A stretch of 64,000 nt of DNA, taken from the NCBI GenBank assembly GCA_004554165.1, contig SFNQ01000001.1, positions 97,616 through 161,615 of the forward strand, given 5' to 3'. Below the pieces are notes generated by a model, which saw nothing but the letters and a program-made list of their open reading frames with translations, did not search any database and was not told the origin of the DNA. Shown here in pieces: positions 63,501 through 64,000 of the stretch. This stretch comes from Clostridiales bacterium (GTDB taxonomy: Bacteria; Bacillota; Clostridia; Christensenellales; CAG-138). A program made the translations under genes and the position numbers. The number at the start of each line of letters is the position of its first letter. Position 1 is the first letter of the stretch.

Positions 63501-64000
63501 CAACATTATCATGAACAACATATTGCCTCAGCTCTTCACGATGACGTTCTTTCGCCGCATCAGACGTAAGCTCTGAACCATCGAGCCGTGATTCAAATCC
63601 ATAAAGCTCAATAAAGCTCTTGATTGTATAGCCATTCCGAGAGGCTATTGATCTAATCCACTGGTTTTTCGGATCAGAAGAGATGTACACCTTCCCGTCA
63701 ACCATGTTTTCCTTCATGAAGGCAACAATCTGCTCATCTGTAACGCTGCGCTGATCGAGGTATGGATATCCGGAAATGAAAACAGCGTATTCATCCGACG
63801 TCATTCCTCGAAACTGTGCATTTGCTCTGAATCTCTCTGGATTATCCGGGCGATAGAAAGGCTTCGTAAGGATATTTATAACTCTTCCGTCAGATTCACC
63901 GGCCAACTCCCGCTCCGTATACATGTGCATTTTTTTGCTGACAACTTGTTCCCGAATCTCATCCGGCAAGTCTTTTAGGAAGAGGCATTTGATCTCGTTC
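60505..64000 (-). CDS. Giant protein of unknown family, partial (runs off window)
   Basis: The frame stays open to the right edge, so the start lies beyond 64000; at least 1,164 residues are visible. The N-terminal visible part is mixed alpha/beta, the middle (about 300-450) is helical, and the last 650 residues are beta-rich with repeated Ig-like strands, ending NKQKYSNADLYSYRTERV. No helicase, nuclease or membrane motif is evident. The stop (TAA) is 2 nt from the helicase start, so the two genes are one operon. Pairing of a giant unknown protein with a DUF1998 helicase resembles DruH-DruE of Druantia type III; this is an inference. Confidence 0.7.
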   Translation of the reverse strand, partial: NEIKCLFLKDLPDEIREQVVSKKMHMYTERELAGESDGRVINILTKPFYRPDNPERFRANAQFRGMTSDEYAVFISGYPYLDQRSVTDEQIVAFMKENMVDGKVYISSDPKNQWIRSIASRNGYTIKSFIELYGFESRLDGSELTSDAAKERHREELRQYVVHDNVVYFPTDSHIYKVLQTYTYKSGADLNSYIRSLGFERTTERPDVAVDVLEKDMEVRQSDGTFEDKVFAMYPLIGSRILKPETVDKLNENARKYIDLVLREPWTKLSLRAEMQITLALINNAKNWKNEENSNFWNYITLQFGYRDASGSVVRLLQSSLENAMKRNQRLFLEDANGRAFKTTVVIHALSTKKSWMALFDFLFDFYKSNLNWRVIPNDPLISVMVHALQQKLSGGNEEDVELTISSKAYSFQEGIRKLILYRPVYTRNLFERLIGKIDSLVNSETKKVNTYEELLCEEWFKEKIIAIANTKKSERQTQVTQRDVAIDYSRIRAKFILKNETDVQLILPDIRLKNEEIKKATLYVSCNGREVMQQNLSWYGNELGKTLNGVAASISVGSQEDSLLNICVRIKCDDELIYDSEESLHRNVLLFYGGAEISANQVKRDRYTLVVPKTAEVKTENTDIVEIDSMKNAGLKAFFLELKDGYVLSVDGRLIAFDSENGTDVKVITPSESTSLPTVTLQDTEAFLAFRKSTCSIILGNRDYTQQFVLLKDGERIEFDSLEQSDNGLAFTMLLDGERDTVRIQVINLANERLMFDRTFILISEADCCFNREFYYNASDYDGAEFYADIDDFHEVVPFGKDEAEVRIPFRDGELHADIPKITVSETSGAWLQEPQPAWYIGHIPQNSFLKVTTPARVNVQFLVGGKDILYDGQGLVTIGNVLQSFGGTDSFNDAEVVMRVAGQTQSASYSLARVFFKERFLKRPSLWTEEQKLLWDQGGVFIGTSGREFTLLLSSADDKLFEFKLSEDTEYIILPEDMPIGNYQFEISIQTGGLFKRAKEVVAVGDCIIGDKNLLRFMNRRIVVESITDEFKEEVGHILIRPCYIDQIQYCGMEDTSEGYCPVYSGILYTTGYHGERYEFSYDVHTNKKGITKMLVNPVRIVYISNTALCITDPDGDGLYYYNYYDRSLESVVFALTDHEYTKANKQKYSNADLYSYRTERV

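Overview
The window reads as chromosome of a GC-rich, spore-lineage member of the Bacillota (Clostridia, possibly Christensenellales-like; this placement is inferred). The clues are a SpoIID-like protein, a SPOCS/LysM spore-envelope protein, a stand-alone Spo0A C-terminal-type domain, an ECF sigma factor paired with an RsgI-like anti-sigma factor, an NfnAB-type reductase, a type I-C CRISPR-Cas locus and strong AGGAGG-type ribosome binding sites. Most of positions 1-53,600 is visibly GC-rich. From about 53,600 to the right edge the sequence is more AT-rich and looks like an accessory island.

Layout. 1-7,250: a LysR regulator, IS debris, then a membrane-protein gene (DUF3592-like) apparently split by about 3.7 kb of phage 'polyvalent protein' sequence, then tRNA-Ala(CGC). 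7,300-11,000: a YtrA/GntR-regulated ABC transporter operon and a translationally coupled trio (free-Met-R-sulfoxide reductase, HD phosphohydrolase, nitroreductase). 11,000-15,300: AI-2E-type transporter, two membrane proteins, a FabG-type reductase and a run of three tiny ORFs. 15,850-22,200: thioredoxin-reductase-like flavoprotein, GlmM, endonuclease III, a tandem array of about 177-bp palindromic repeats, YchF and a SpoIID-like protein. 22,400-27,400: a broken acetyltransferase gene, RarA, an orphan four-gene phage-tail cassette and the Spo0A-C-like protein. 27,970-37,330: Ogt/MGMT, SPOCS-LysM protein, NADP-type glutamate dehydrogenase, ECF sigma/RsgI-PepSY pair, SH3-domain protein, cyclase-family hydrolase and a DUF6530-like protein. 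37,540-39,800: nfnA-nfnB.

41,837-51,813 is a complete type I-C CRISPR-Cas system in canonical order (cas3-cas5c-cas8c-cas7c-cas4-cas1-cas2, leader, then 36 repeats and 35 spacers). One spacer is duplicated, one spacer is a hairpin, and one spacer can encode a helicase Walker-B-like peptide.

The right-hand island holds a multicopper-oxidase-like gene beheaded at a mobile-element junction, a TnpW-like transposon gene, a palindrome-rich block with two facing tRNA-Ser-like 3' ends, an XRE regulator divergent from a lipoprotein, a serine-recombinase scrap, and finally a two-gene unit. That unit is a giant unknown protein running off the window plus a DEAD/DEAH helicase with a DUF1998-type C-terminus, split by a frameshift. 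It resembles a large-helicase defence system, with Druantia type III the closest known layout, and is the best candidate for an unusual system here. Family assignments rest on reading the translated sequence; no database search was run.
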